Shown one piece after another: positions 27,001 to 37,202 of a stretch of 64,000 nt of DNA; the first letter of the stretch is position 1; every line of letters begins with the position of its first letter. The DNA is taken from the NCBI RefSeq assembly GCF_000003815.2, contig NC_049988.1:1964678-2028677 (forward strand), in the 5' to 3' direction. The notes under the pieces are model-generated. The model was not told the DNA's origin. It made no database searches and was given only the letters and a program-made list of their open reading frames with translations. A program made the position numbers and the translations under genes. This DNA comes from Branchiostoma floridae (lineage: Eukaryota; Chordata; Leptocardii; Amphioxiformes; Branchiostomatidae).

Positions 27001-30000
27001 TCTGGATTTCTAGACTAACGCCAAAACGTCACCGCGAAAATATCAAACTACCGCAAATATATCTAGCCACAATCTCAGTTAGTTTACTGTAAATGCAGAA
27101 ATTTTCGCGGTGGATTAATTTTAATTGTTTTCGCGGTGACAACTTCACCGCGAACTTAAATCCACTGCGAACATTTTTCTATTATGGTATTAGATTGCAG
27201 TCTATGGTGTTACCGCGAACTTAAATCCACCTCGAAAAGTCCCTTTCCTGCTACCGCGAAATTAAATCCCCGCGAAATGAAATGCATTTACAGTGTACTA
27301 CCTGGTGGGTTCGGATAAGAAACAGCTTCACAGTCCCAGGCGTAGCTTAACTGGTCGCTGGGGACCTGACAATCCGGATCAGGAGATATGAGGGACGGTC
27401 TAATAACAAACGCGGCCCTCGGCATTGTTCTTGCTGACAAGGCGTTCATGCTTGCAATTATGGGGAACGGTAGAACTTCCAGCCATATCTGAGCCACACC
27501 GATACTGGTGTGTCCAATCTCGGGTATTTCCATCGTCACAGTAACCTGAAAAAAAAACCCCAGATGCAAACAAATTGGTTATTTCAATGCGGCAATTGTC
27601 TAATTTCGTCTTAGTCGGCGTAGTAGATTGTGAAGCAGTGACAGAAACAACAGCCGACAAGAATTTATGACAGCCCTTTCTGTAAAAATGCTATTAAGGT
27701 TCGTACGACATATACCAGACTGGCTCAAGAATGTTCTCAACCTGTGATCAAACGATGATCATACAGCAAAATTCAATGTAACCCTGCGTTAAAAGCCAAG
27801 TTTTGTGTCCAATGAATTGAGTGCTTCATTTCTTAGCATACTGACTTTATTAATATTAACTTAAAATTCAAAAAGGAAAAAAAATGTATATATTATGTTA
27901 TGACATTGATATGCCATAAATGTCTTGAATGTCGAAAATATTGTCACCTTTGAATACTAACACATTTTGGTTGCAGTTTGTGAGCTACTTATAAGTAAGT
28001 AACAGTTGCTTTTTTCTAGTCGGAAAACATTGCAGGTACGGATTACATGCTAAGTTTTGCTTCCTACACACCTGGACCATAAATAGACCTAGAGGTAAGG
28101 TCTTCGGTGGTAGGTCGAGTTTCAACTTGTCCTTGATGACGTCATCTTGATCCGGCAGGACTTCAAGACTTAACGCCTCCTTCCCGATCGACTGTGAGGT
28201 GTTTCCCCTTACCGTCCATTGTGCCGACACCTACAGGCACAAATTATGTTAAGAGGCTAACTTTACTGTATTTTCCCGAATAATTAAAATCAAAACACGC
28301 ATCCCTGGTTTGGGGCAGGTCTCAGAGAGATCTGTGGGACCGAAAGGTAAAATGGATAATCTGAAATCACTTCTCAACTAATTTTGAACAGAACTTAAAC
28401 TGAATGAATTCAAAGTTATTATGTTTTCCTTTGGTTATTTTGCATAAAACCTACATCTGGAACAGCAGTTAAACATGTCAAAGCTACTTACTCATATTTA
28501 TTGTATTCAAATGTCACTCTTATCATGTTTAGACAACTTTATTCGGTAAGACAACACCGATGTGTATAGTTTTGCATCCTTTCTGTGTGTACCTCTACTT
28601 TGCTTTATTTCAGGCTATTTATCCATGTAATAAACTCAAATAAAATACGCATTCAGCTTTGGAAACAACTTGTAGCACCTTTTCAATTTTGAAAACTTTT
28701 AAAAAGTGCGTACTCAATTCAACAAAATACGGTATTTCAAAATGCCTTAGTCTCTGTATTCACCATTATACTAAAGAGGATTCTCTTAAGAAACTGTAAT
28801 ATCAAAACTTGAAATTCTACTGAATTATCACTAAATCCACTAGAGGCGTGTCCTTAGCTTACAGTTACCTACCTGCTAACGAAATATTATGAAAATCCAG
28901 CCACAACTTCTCGAGTTGAGTTGTTCACAAACACACAACAGCAACAACAAACTCATGCAGACAAAAATAGAGACCCAAAAAATGACCCTCAAAGCTAGGT
29001 TAATGATAATGGAAACCCGCCATCATAACGTCATGTATTATTAATGAGTTGTGATACATTAGAGTAATGAAGGCTTTTCCCATCATTAGAAATGAATGAG
29101 ATATGGTAAACCAAACACAACAAAATTTAAAATTTCGTTTCAGCGAATCATATCGCTGTATTATTCCATTAATTTTAGGGCATATTATGTGATTTTCATG
29201 TTCAAATCAGCTGGGCTACTTAAGCTAGTAGGTTATGAATGATAAATCCCAAAATTACACCAACAACATAATTACCGCGTTTCTTACGATTAGCAGTATT
29301 CCATGTAGTAAATAATATGTTCTCTTCTTGAGCGTCTGTAACAAAAACGCTCCTGCGATTCAAAACAAGCTATTAGCTGTACGACGCATTTTCAGACATC
29401 CTGGCCACAGCACATACAGAAAGAAATTTAAACATGTTTAAAAATTCTCTGCAGTACCTTCGCAACCCGCAAAGGCCATATTGTCCACCGGACAACACAT
29501 CTAACGTTATAAGTAAAAGGTCCTTTAGGTGAACTTTCTAGAGGGCGCTCTCTCTTCGACGTAGAATTGGCCAGACCTAAGAGCAGGCGCCGAGACCCCA
29601 GAAAAAAACTTGCTCTAGGTGTGACCCCTGTGCGGCCCATCATCATCATACTCCAATCATTATCCTTTATTGATTTCAACATAGCAGACATAATAGCAGT
29701 CTGAATAGCGTTGAAATTTACAACCTAAAATCGTAGATATGTATATACAATAAGAATATATTAAAATAATAATGAATATCTCCGATATTAAGTAGCCGTC
29801 GTTACTAACTAACTACGTGTCTACAGTCTTGTTTTACAGCTTGATGGCTGTGTGCAGGAAAGAGTTATGAAGTCTTTTAGTTCTAGCTGGGGGAGTGGAG
29901 AAAGTGTTTTTGTTTCTGAGTGAGCGTCCCGTGGCAGTTGATCTGGAAGGTGGGACCAGGTAATGTAGGGGATGGTCAACATCCAACATTTCTTTGAAAT

Positions 30001-32962
30001 GTTTGACAGCAGCATCCTCACGTCGCGACTTGAGTGTGGGTAGGTCGGGCACATCGCGCCTGTCCGCTCGGCTGATGATCCTTGGAGCTTCATGCGCGGC
30101 CAAAACGTCAAACGTCAGCAACTTTTATGAGCAACCAAAAATCAGAGATAAAGAACGACTCTTTTTTTTTTACCAAAAGACAAAACAAATGAGACCATAA
30201 CGAGCGATCGTTGCGACTCTTTAGCGGTCTTTGAGCGATAGTTTTGAGCTATTTGCGTTTGTTGCGAGTTGTTTTCGCACTCGCTTTGCGATCATCGTTC
30301 GCTCATCTTTCTCGGCGTTCACACGACGACTATTTCGTTTGAAACAGTCACCGAGGTTACGGTAACCAAAGCGTTCCCTGCGTTTGCTGTACGCTCCAGC
30401 AATAGAGAGAGCGCGGCGAGAGCGCCGTTCTGCTGGTAAGTGCGTATCAGTAATAACATAGACAAAAAATAACAGCGCTCTAAAGTTGTTGAAAAGTTAT
30501 CCTTACTTTGTAAGCCTGATTACACTGGAATGACACCACAGAATTGATGATGATGTTACCGCATCGATGTACCTGAAGTGGGTTGTCATAACTGTAATAC
30601 ACAAATCAAAGTAGACACACACTTCATAAAGATTCCTCGTTCATGATGTATGTCTGTGTTTATATGAAATTTATGAAATAGTGCATGGCTTATGTCTCTT
30701 TTCGGACTATGGCTGTCACTGGGAGATCAAAATAAATCTTGTGCCATGAAATGACATAAAGCTTTCATCCTTTTGTCAACACGATATGAAGTGTCTTTTT
30801 GACCAAATTGTGAATATGGTCCACAGATTTATATATTTTGCTTCTGTGCCATGATATGACTAAATGAGCTGCAATTTGATATTGTGTATTCTGAAGGTAT
30901 ACGCTTTGACGTTTATTTTTTTTCTTGTGTAGGACTTTGTTGAAGTTCTTTTTAATAGGTCATTTCACGGTTTCGAACAAGCATGCATGCCTAAATTGTG
31001 ATAATTGTAATGTGTACAAACTATGGTCTTAAACCTTGACCTAAGACTACAATTCACCACGACTGCGCATGTGCAATGGTAAAATGGCGTTATGCTAATT
31101 TCCCTACCCGTGAGTCCCCTCGTGAATACCGACGGTGACGTGGCACGGCTGGTCACCAGGCGGTTCACCCCCGTCTGCCGCGGTGGTCAGGTCACAGTCG
31201 CCAGTCGATAAAGTCTCACATGGCGCAAGCTCAGGGACTATGTTTGGAACATCCGTGAATAGTTTCCATCGGGATGGTACGTCACACAATAACACAACCA
31301 TTACTTTTTACATAACCGTTGCTTTATACTCAAGTTTCGGTGACCGTCTGTCACCTTTTTCAGGGCAACACCTGTTCTGCAGTACAATGTGAACCAGTCA
31401 GAATTGCCCTGAAGAAGATGGCAAACGGCCACTGAAACTTTGTTGAGAATAAAGCAATGGCTGTGAAAAAATGTTCGCTTCATTCTGTGTTTGGAATAGT
31501 TTTCAAATAAGTTTGTTGTAGCGTTAGATACTAGACGAAACATATTGTTTATCGATATTTTGTTGCTGGATTTTTTTGTGGGGGGTGGGGGGTTCAACCT
31601 CTCACATTAGTTTTGCGGTCTCCATAGGATGTCAACCATAAAAATTAAGTCGGTGTGGCCTAACATCTAAACAGTTTGTGCTAAAACCCGTAAACTATTT
31701 CTCTGTATACTCACCAATACGGTAGACTTCATTCGCCCAACCCCCTCCTTCCCCGTCCGCCGCACAGCCTGTAGCAGGTCCGTACCTGCTGTAGGTGTTG
31801 TGGCCATCAGCAGACGCAGCACACCAGCCGCTATGTTGTACAGCAAACACAGAGAAGCCACGAGAGAGCGCTGCTTTGCAACACTTTTCCCTTGCGTTTT
31901 GACGCCAAAAGTAACCGCCATCTAGGTATGTTTCATCTATCCCCTCTAGTGTTGGAATAGCTCGGGGACCAGGGACGTCCTGCCAGCACCCCAAACTTGG
32001 GAAAACAGTACATATACTTACTGTGAAAGGAAAGAAGAAATTCATGTGAAAACAGGGAGCTGCCACAATATAGATTCTACCATTAGCCAACAAACCCAGC
32101 CCATGGTTGATGATTCTGCACACCACGGCCGTTTAAAATCCCTGGAATTCAGATATTCAGTTAGTGCAATAGAAAACGTGGCGTTTGCATGAAAAATGTC
32201 GCTAGTCGTCTTATTCGAAGCACACAAGAAGTATAGTTCACAATAGTGACAATAACAACAACTTTTCCTCTGAATGCAGCGTTTTGCTGCATCTAAAAAG
32301 AATGTCTAAAGGGACAAATATAGGTGTCAGCAAGTTTACAATAGCCATATCTTTCATCTAGTTCGATTTATAAGAAATTTACCATTTGCAATCGGTTGCA
32401 AACAGATAGGTCTGTCAGGAAATCATATGCTACAGACATGATTTTAATGCAACGTTGATCAACGATCCAACAATAGTTAGTTGAACTAGGTTACAGCATT
32501 GCTGCTCAGACGAGCACCCAAGTTAACTCGACCCAACATCGAACCCAAACCCTGACCCTTACCCTGACTGAGTTGATCAGGGTACAGGATTAGGTCGAGT
32601 TGACCAGAGTTTCAGGCCGAGTTGGTAAGTGCCTAATCATCCTAATCCCCCGGGACCAATGTCTGTGTCCATTCTGTCCAAAAAATGAAATAAATGTCAC
32701 TGAATCTTCCAGATATTATGTCTTTCATCTCTTCCTTGCACAAGTTTAGTTGATCGCAAGAGGATCGATTCCATAAGGAGATATAATTATGTTTAATGCT
32801 ATCTTAATATTTCAAGACTTTCTTCATAAAAGATATTAATGCATATAAGATTGCACTGTTGTCAGAAATGGTATTCAAACCTACGATAAGCTCTATCTGA
32901 TTGCAACATTACTTTTTTGCTGTCAGTAAAGGCCCGAAGGATTGTAGCCTCCGAGGTAATTG

Positions 32963-33025
<63 letters not shown>

Positions 33026-34711
33026 TATATACTTATTTTGTGGATTGCTTCGCTTGTCATCGTGATATCTCAAAGGTAGTTTCTTCTTTCCTTTCTTCCT
33101 CCTCCCTTCATTCATTTATTCATTCATTCATTCATTCATTGAATTATAGCTAGTCAATGGAAATCATTATTTAGCACATACTGTTGTACAGTAACTGCTT
33201 AATGTTTAACATGTCGCCATTATATGTAAAGGCTGCAACCTCTCTCTTTCTTTATCTATTCATGCAATGATGCATTTATCCTTGAAAGGTATTTGTTCCA
33301 CCATGGGTGTATAATTTAATCTCTTACGGTTGAATAGCTGAAGGGCAAAATTCATAAAAATAAATGAAAAGTAGCAACAAGCTGCTTTGAGTTCTATTTT
33401 CTATCATTTAAAGGGGTTTTTATTCGTCCTTGAATGCATATTTTGAAATGGCATTTTTGTATTGCTTAATGTTTTCAATGTGCTAATTATATTGAAAGGT
33501 GATAACCTTGTTCTTTTTTCTCCCTTTAATTCATCATTGAATCATATTCGATAGTCATTGCATGCATATTATTATCCGATGCTGTTTACATTCATCAGTG
33601 TTTGTAGTACCATCTTATCAGTCACTTACGAAATATATTAGAAACTGTTCTAATCCTCTAGGTTTTTGTGCGCAGGGTCGCCATTTTGACTGTCATAGTT
33701 TTTGGTAAACAATGTTCGTAATACCCATGTCACATTATCCACGATCTTTGGGTGTATCGATGGAAGATCGGCAATATTCAAGATCGACAGAGAATTGCGC
33801 GCATTTTTCACCTGAAAACCATCCCTGTCACATATAAGCCATACTTTGCACCTAGTACATTTGTTTGTGCAATAAAGTTATTATTATTAACGAGGCTCGG
33901 ACGATTGCCGCAGAATCGTCTTCCGATCAAATGTGACAGGGGTATAAGGACTTGTTTTCTTGTTTGTATGGCAACATATGTCTTAAACACTTTCTCAGTT
34001 TCTTAACAACAGGGCAAAAGAAAAGGTGTGCCCACCATAGCATTCCCAAGGACGACCGTCTGCTGTACACGAGCAGAGACTGCACGTTCCGTTTGCTACG
34101 ACCCCGTTCCGACATGTGCACGACGGGGCTGGGACATCACCACGACACAGGGACGACTCTACTCGGGGGATGGATACTGCTGCCACCGTAAGGATTGCTG
34201 TAATTTCATCAAACGAAATTTATTAAGACATAACATAGAGAAATGTAAACACGAAAAGTAGATGATCGTAGCCTCACGTTTAAAGATATATTTTGTTATT
34301 CCACTGCATTCCCGGTCAATATCTTCAATACGAGCTATCGCGATAATGTCACGGTGACGCAGTGGTAGGCAAAAAGCAGGTGGTTTGCAAAATATATACT
34401 TTTTATGTCAAACAGTAATTTGATCTGCTACTTTAGATATCAATTTTAATCTTAACATTGAATTGTCTATCGACTGACGTCCTGGTAGGCATAAGCCGCC
34501 GAATACGCTGGATATGAACAACAACAACAACAACGATCGCTCTTTATACGTGTTGCAAGATGTGAAAGAACATTTATAACTTAAGATTCCTTACTATTCT
34601 GTCTATTAAAAAGATAAGCGCACTCTTTACCTGTCAAAAGTAACAGTCTTCCCATCTTCAGTTCTGTGCCCTGAAGCCTTCGCATGTGGAATATGTACGC
34701 TGTCCAACCTT
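3340..34711 (-). CDS. Polycystin-1-like receptor-channel (REJ-GPS-PLAT-TRPP), whole visible gene
   Basis: Large multi-exon minus-strand gene of the polycystin-1 / PKD1-like / PKDREJ family: membrane proteins with a big ectodomain that self-cleaves at a GPS motif, 11 membrane passes, a PLAT domain after the first pass and a TRPP-type channel domain. Exons in transcript order: 34631-34711, 34036-34176, 31715-32020, 31108-31237, 30507-30591, 28072-28230, 27302-27545, 26539-26761, 25368-25566, 24943-25147, 24361-24503, 23860-23967, 23457-23630, 22711-22836, 21752-21863, 21115-21200, 19750-19869, 18983-19132, 18147-18359, 15829-16123, 15285-15415, 14353-14571, 13927-14034, 12988-13166, 11477-11542, 10948-11055, 9943-10156, 9224-9608, 8280-8467, 7950-8020, 7306-7384, 6608-6835, 5835-6003, 5622-5719, 5384-5474, 4678-5016, 3340-4136. 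Every junction is phase-compatible. The 32 exons from 28072-28230 down sum to 6,027 nt, exactly 2,009 codons including the TGA stop at 3340-3342. The first two exons and 7306-7384 are the least certain. The true 5' end and start codon were not found. Which vertebrate paralogue it matches cannot be settled by eye. Confidence 0.93.
6608..10156 (-). CDS. Membrane segments 2-6 and cytoplasmic loops of the polycystin-like gene
   Basis: Exon 9943-10156 carries DGHLWFSVLGRPARSPFTRV, a polycystin-1 family hallmark, and the second membrane helix. Exon 9224-9608 starts with a helix (LMIGIQSAVIILPVNLIIVF) and a long basic loop. Exon 8280-8467 holds two helices, the second being QPVKVVLVAIIFALL. Exon 7950-8020 is an acidic loop (EDEDPPPS). 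Exon 7306-7384 (79 nt) is inferred only because the flanking exons need one exon of length 1 mod 3 there; it has an acceptor, a donor and an open frame. Exon 6608-6835 is a basic loop followed by the helix before the large extracellular polycystin domain. Confidence 0.85.
8631..8944. mobile_element. Short TIR MITE, TTAA-flanked family, copy 1
   Basis: Terminal inverted repeats AAACCCTATCCAGAC and GTCTGGATAGGTTT enclose about 310 bp in a polycystin intron. The interior contains AAACCCGTTGCCATGGCAAC and GAAAAGTCACCAAGTTTCG, both of which recur in the larger copy at 11633-12547, in the same orientation. No open frame is present. It is a deletion-derived, non-autonomous copy; the TTAA (or TTTAA) flanks suggest a TTAA-targeting superfamily, which is an inference. 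Confidence 0.8.
10948..14034 (-). CDS. PLAT/LH2 domain exons of the polycystin-like gene
   Basis: Exons 13927-14034, 12988-13166, 11477-11542 and 10948-11055 encode a canonical PLAT domain. Visible are YVITVYTGYRGNAGTSAEV at the first strands, LYGSQCESP, DSFLLSTEEPLGVLTHIRVW, HNNAGFSPSWFL and the closing RWFAVDEDDGKIER. The domain sits in the first cytoplasmic loop and in the family binds membrane lipid or partner proteins. The 66-nt exon 11477-11542 is small, but both junctions split a codon correctly (TG|G and AG|G). A 915-bp TIR element occupies the intron between 11542 and 12988. Confidence 0.95.
11633..12547. mobile_element. Larger non-autonomous TIR element, TTAA-flanked family, copy 2
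   Basis: Ends read TTAACCCTATCTAGACCAGG and CCTGGTCTAGATAGGGTTAA, an inverted terminal repeat of about 20 bp, enclosing about 915 bp in the intron between exons 12988-13166 and 11477-11542. It shares internal blocks with the 310-bp copy at 8631-8944. The interior repeats 'TGACGTCA/TGACGTAA' motifs and two CCGCCATCTTGGAT blocks. No transposase is visible. The 80-codon plus-strand frame inside is not a recognised protein. Confidence 0.82.
14353..19132 (-). CDS. GAIN/GPS autoproteolysis region and first membrane helix
   Basis: Exons 18983-19132, 18147-18359, 15829-16123, 15285-15415 and 14353-14571. The first encode the GAIN-like beta region (SDSFVHVPS, then NPFEYSNNS). Exon 15285-15415 carries the first GPS Cys and the LWQSEGCS segment; exon 14353-14571 carries HCQCDHLTKFAGF. 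The cleavage tripeptide HL^T is intact, so self-cleavage is expected from family knowledge. A hydrophobic helix (about 20 residues, IGLILVLTVFTLYLLSIIW) follows about 25 residues after the cleavage site and is membrane segment 1. Several Asn-X-Ser/Thr sites precede the GPS. Confidence 0.92.
17028..17919. mobile_element. 0.89-kb TIR element with CCGAC-rich subrepeats, copy 1
   Basis: Ends are ATGCCTAGGTTACACATAGC and its approximate reverse complement (GCTATGTGAAACCTAGGCAT). The interior is made largely of short degenerate blocks such as CCGAACACCAGCCGAC. It lies in the intron between exons 18147-18359 and 15829-16123. A second copy in the opposite orientation is at 20196-21056. Open frames of 70-120 codons inside are by-products of stop-poor subrepeats. 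No transposase was recognised. Confidence 0.85.
19424..19590 (+). repeat. tRNA-derived SINE
   Basis: A degenerate tRNA-like head with box A (TAACTGGTAGAGTGTTAGAC) and box B (GGTCCTGAGTTCGATACC) is followed by a body with AAAGGCACTTTAAATGACCTTC and GGGTACCTGACTTCGGTCGG. That body is the style of deuterostome tRNA SINEs. It sits in a polycystin intron, antisense to the gene. A working tRNA is unlikely because the cloverleaf is imperfect and a SINE body follows. Confidence 0.75.
19750..28230 (-). CDS. REJ-module exons of the polycystin-like gene
   Basis: Twelve exons (28072-28230 down to 19750-19869) encode about 600 residues resembling the receptor-for-egg-jelly (REJ) region of polycystin-1 and PKDREJ. 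Family-like features are the SLISPDPDC segment, LSYAWDC shortly after, repeated Ig/FN3-like strands such as PGNYTIRVTND and PGTINIEVSVASTDG, and late helical stretches (LEHAFEKLRELSENNGLT). All junctions are in phase. The region is extracellular in the family. The intron after exon 27302-27545 contains a MITE a few bases past the donor. Confidence 0.85.
20196..21056. mobile_element. 0.86-kb TIR element with CCGAC-rich subrepeats, inverted copy 2
   Basis: Same family as 17028-17919 but inverted: the reverse complement of its right end (ATGCCTAGGTCACACATAGC) matches the left end of copy 1 and homology continues inward. It lies in the intron between exons 21115-21200 and 19750-19869, ending about 58 bp from the donor side of exon 21115-21200. 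With copy 1 it brackets three exons (18147-18359, 18983-19132, 19750-19869). Confidence 0.85.
21924..22071. repeat. Intronic hairpin, arms of about 57 bp
   Basis: The left arm (with ATAGCCATACTTAATTACCA) and right arm (with TGGTAATTAAGTATGGCTAT) are near-perfect reverse complements separated by about 35 bp. The arms extend outward through AATCTAT and AAAAAG/CTTTT blocks. It lies in the intron just upstream (gene sense) of exon 21752-21863. It is most likely a small foldback MITE. Confidence 0.8.
24606..24840 (+). repeat. tRNA-derived SINE, diverged
   Basis: The head GCAATGGCCTAGTGGGTAGA resembles box A of a tRNA-derived SINE. It is followed by a body with CTTAGCACTCCGCATCC and a region ending GCCCAGGGCTAAGG. 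The box B region is degraded. It is intronic, between exons 24361-24503 and 24943-25147, and antisense to the gene. Confidence 0.55.
27084..27297. mobile_element. MITE with TTTCGCGG subrepeats abutting a splice donor
   Basis: Inverted ends carry ACTGTAAATGCA and TGCATTTACAGT. The interior repeats blocks such as TTCGCGGTG and ACCGCGAACTTAAATCCAC. On the gene's strand its end lies about 5 nt beyond the donor of exon 27302-27545, which begins CCACCAG|GTAGTA. No coding capacity. Confidence 0.8.
29834..30121 (-). mobile_element. 5'-truncated non-LTR retrotransposon: reverse-transcriptase C-terminal tail
   Basis: The minus strand reads about 85 in-frame residues ending in a stop. Segments RADRRDVPDLPTLKSRREDA, HFKEMLDVDHPLHYLVP and ATGRSLRNKN are typical of the tail after the RT thumb in invertebrate LINEs ('LPTL..RRE', then 'HPLHHLVP'). 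The catalytic RT domain is absent, so it is a dead-on-arrival copy. It lies in the intron between exons 30507-30591 and 28072-28230, in the gene's sense orientation. The 3' UTR probably extends toward about 29,500. Confidence 0.7.
30507..32020 (-). CDS. WSC-like Cys-rich module and linker exons of the polycystin-like gene
   Basis: Exon 31715-32020 uses a strong acceptor (TTCCTTTCACAG) and encodes a domain starting GCWQDVPGPRAIP. It continues with an Asn-Ala/Cys-Cys segment, HSGWCAAS, a TYSRYG motif and a GGGWANEVY end. This is a WSC-like carbohydrate-binding type of fold found at the N-termini of some invertebrate polycystins. Exon 31108-31237 adds a Cys-containing acidic linker. Exon 30507-30591 contributes FQCNQAYK, which joins VSAQW at the start of the next exon. 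The chain of phases (1-1, 1-2, 2-0) closes without gaps from here to the REJ region, the best support for this assembly. Confidence 0.7.
32021..34035. other. Long intron with (AT)n and (ATTC)n tracts
   Basis: About 2 kb between the WSC-like exon and the VWC-like exon. It holds an (AT)n microsatellite at 32967-33031, an (ATTC)n run near 33115-33140 and A/T-rich DNA with several poly-T tracts. A possible LINE-type 3' end (GTGCAATAAAGTTATTATTA) lies near 33870. The isoleucine/tyrosine-rich frames over the AT repeat are not genes. I see no credible exon. Confidence 0.6.
32967..33031. repeat. (AT)n microsatellite
   Basis: About 65 bp of almost uninterrupted AT dinucleotides, with one AAAT interruption near the right end. 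It lies in an intron. Length polymorphism is likely but not shown. Confidence 0.95.
34036..34711 (-). CDS. Tentative N-terminal exons, including a VWC-like Cys-rich module
   Basis: Exon 34631-34711 has acceptor CTGTAG and donor GTAAAG and is open in the phase-1 reading. Exon 34036-34176 encodes a cysteine-dense stretch with CTCRNG, GTCSLCSC and DGRPWEC, the kind of C-x-C and C-x(2)-C-x-C spacing seen in VWC-like or pacifastin-like modules. Its phase-1 donor joins exactly to the WSC-like exon at 31715-32020. Both exons are 1-1 phase modules, as expected for shuffled extracellular domains. The first exon's product is not recognised, and it is also open in a second frame. No signal peptide or start codon was located upstream, so the gene probably begins further right. 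Confidence 0.4.
34478..34535 (+). repeat. Possible retroelement 3' end with (CAA)n tail
   Basis: GGCATAAGCCGCCGAATACG is followed shortly by an (ACA)n run at about 34513-34534. A short unique stretch ending in a trinucleotide tail is typical of LINE/RTE 3' ends. It is short and unconfirmed; it lies between the two tentative N-terminal exons. Confidence 0.35.
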
Positions 34712-37202
34712 CTACAGGCAAATGGTTACACTATGACGTACTAATTGTGCACTGACCACACAAATAGGCTTTTGTCTCTTAGTCCTTGAATACATTTTCT
34801 GAGCTGATAATATTGCATATATCAAGACAGCATTCTCGTATTTTTACATTCTATTCACTTATATTTCATTGGAAGTTTTGTGTTTTTCATGAATGTATAA
34901 TTCGACCCCCTACTGTAACATCGCACAATATTAACGTATCTGGCTAGTCACCTTAAAGGACCTCAAACGACTTAAATATTAATATTCAGTGTACATGCAG
35001 CAGCGACCTTGTTTGGCGCTCTGGATACGTTGTTTATGCATGTTTATAAATTTAGGCAGCAAGTCCTAAATATTTACCCATTATTTGGAGTTAGGAGGCC
35101 TGTTTTAAGATCGAAGTAATTATTAGTTCAATAAACAAATAAAGAATTTAAAGGTGGTAGCCTCGAAGTCTTATAACCCTATACTAATAGATTCATCAGT
35201 GTATGCAATATCATTATATCAGCCACCTACAGAAGATATCGAATACTGTCTTAAACGTCTGATCGTTTCTAAGTTGTGTAACTGTTAACTAGCACATCCT
35301 ATAACTTGCATGTCTAATCTCTATTGACGTATTTCAATAGGTGGTATCAATGTTCTGAAATATTTTATAAATTCATCCTTAACCTTAAGTAAATGCCACA
35401 TTGCGGTTCCCTTTGCATGCTGGGTAACGCTAGTGAGGTGGGACGATTCGTTGTCATGACAACAAGCAAAAACAGACATATGTGCCCAATTTTTTCAACG
35501 TTTTTTTTTTAAATAGGCACTAGATACACCAGTGTACACAAAGCGGAATACGCACAAACATTGTCTACACACAATACTCCATTTGCTAATTATTTTTCAT
35601 ATGGAGCTCACTTAAATTTTTCTTTGTCTACTTTTTTTCAATGACGTGTTTTTTGTGCGTCATGCTGCACAAAGGGTTCTTTTGTCCTTGGTACGTATGG
35701 TCAATTTACTGGTAACCTTTATGGTTCTTATCCTTCGACAGAAAGAAGTGCTGTATCAGGTAATGTTCCTGGGCAATTAAACAACAATGTGTCAATCCTA
35801 GTGTAGATTATTCGGGTGGAGTGCACACGTTTTATAGGTGTCTTCAAGGCTATGTTATCGGTAGAGTTTGTTTGAATGTTTTTGTTGGTTTCATTTTGCA
35901 GCATAAAAAAAAGAAAATTTTGTATGGATTACCATAAAATCAGGTATATATTTTTGCCTTGATTAATCCAAAATATTATTAGATTTTTGGCCTTGTGGTG
36001 GCTTTTCAATACATTTCTACAGAAAGTTTGTAAATACTTGTAATATGTGTCCAACTCAAATGTGGTTATATCGCTATGTTTGTATATTCTATTATCAGAA
36101 TGATGCCAACAATATTATTTCGGTTTCATATTGTATTCGTGTATCCATTGTTGACATTTATCTATTGATCAGCAAATGGTCGTCCTTTGAGTTACTATGG
36201 TGAGCCCATTCATCTTTCAGCTCACACTGTACATTGCTCGACCTTTACACGCAATTATGATAATTCAAAGGTGGTAGGCTTTTCAATGTTATTCTTTATT
36301 ATATACACTGTTCCGTGTATCAATGTTAACAATTGTATCATAAAAACTTGCTGGAAGTTATCTTTAACTTCATTCATCTCCTAATTGCATTCATTTTTCC
36401 TTATATCCATATTGTGATATCATACTATTCTTACCTTTACCAAGAAGGATATGTTTTTGAAAGAGCGTGTGTGCCTTTGTGTGCGTGTGGAGCTCACTCC
36501 CATGTTTCTTTCTTTAATTTTTCAATGATGCATTTGTCCGTGCGTCTCACTACACATAGGGTCTTTGGCCTGGGCACCTCAGCGAAATTGAGTGATAACC
36601 TTAAACCACTGTATCGAGTAATGTTCCTGCGCAATTTTAAGTGTAGATCATTTAGGTTTCTTTAAGTTGCTTAATTTGCAGAGAAGATTATTTTTGGCTA
36701 GCATTTGTTTCAATATTTTTTTTTAGTTTTGCAAAAAAAATATGAAAATATTAATGGAGTTCCATGAAATTTGGTACCATGTACTTATGTATCGATTAAT
36801 CCAAAAGACAACTTTAAAATTGTTGGTTGTGATATAAATATGACTCAAAGGTAACAAGCTTGTCGTTGACATTTTTGTTTTTGATGACATGTTGGTAAGC
36901 GCTTTAAGCACTACATTTTTTTAGGAAAGAGAAATAATGCCAGGTGCTATCATGGCCACCTGGGAACGTACCAAAATCCTACCATCGTTATATATGAAGC
37001 AATATGGGCAATTCGTTTGTCGTCTATACCCTTTTCAAGTATTTTAATACTCAAAATGATGCATCACTATAGTAGGTCCAGCAAACATTAGTTAGGACAA
37101 GGTACAAGAAATTCAATGGTGGCAAAGATTGTAAGGCACACTTTTGTTCTTTGAGTACAGATTTTTGGTTGTGGTAGGTAGTTGCAGTATCAGTAAGACA
37201 TG
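34712..37202. other. Gene-free A/T-rich region with a diverged direct duplication
   Basis: No credible exon was seen. About 35,580-36,000 and 36,470-36,850 share ordered motifs: TTTTCAATGA near the start, GTGCGTC, a later block reading GTAATGTTCCTG followed by GCAATT, and GATTAATCCAAAA at the end. This suggests an old tandem duplication with a period near 870 bp. All open frames are short and biased by A/T content. Confidence 0.45.

Noticed and set aside
29428-29691. 87-codon minus-strand frame between the LINE fragment and the REJ exons
   Set aside because: No domain, no convincing splice sites, and it is not needed: exon 30507-30591 joins 28072-28230 in phase. Probably 3' sequence of the LINE copy.
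31715-31995. Shorter form of the WSC-like exon using the acceptor CCCAAG
   Set aside because: The acceptor TTCCTTTCACAG at 32021-32022 has a much better pyrimidine tract and matches the phase of the upstream VWC-like exon.
32909-33153. Frames rich in Ile/Tyr on both strands
   Set aside because: They are translations of the (AT)n microsatellite.
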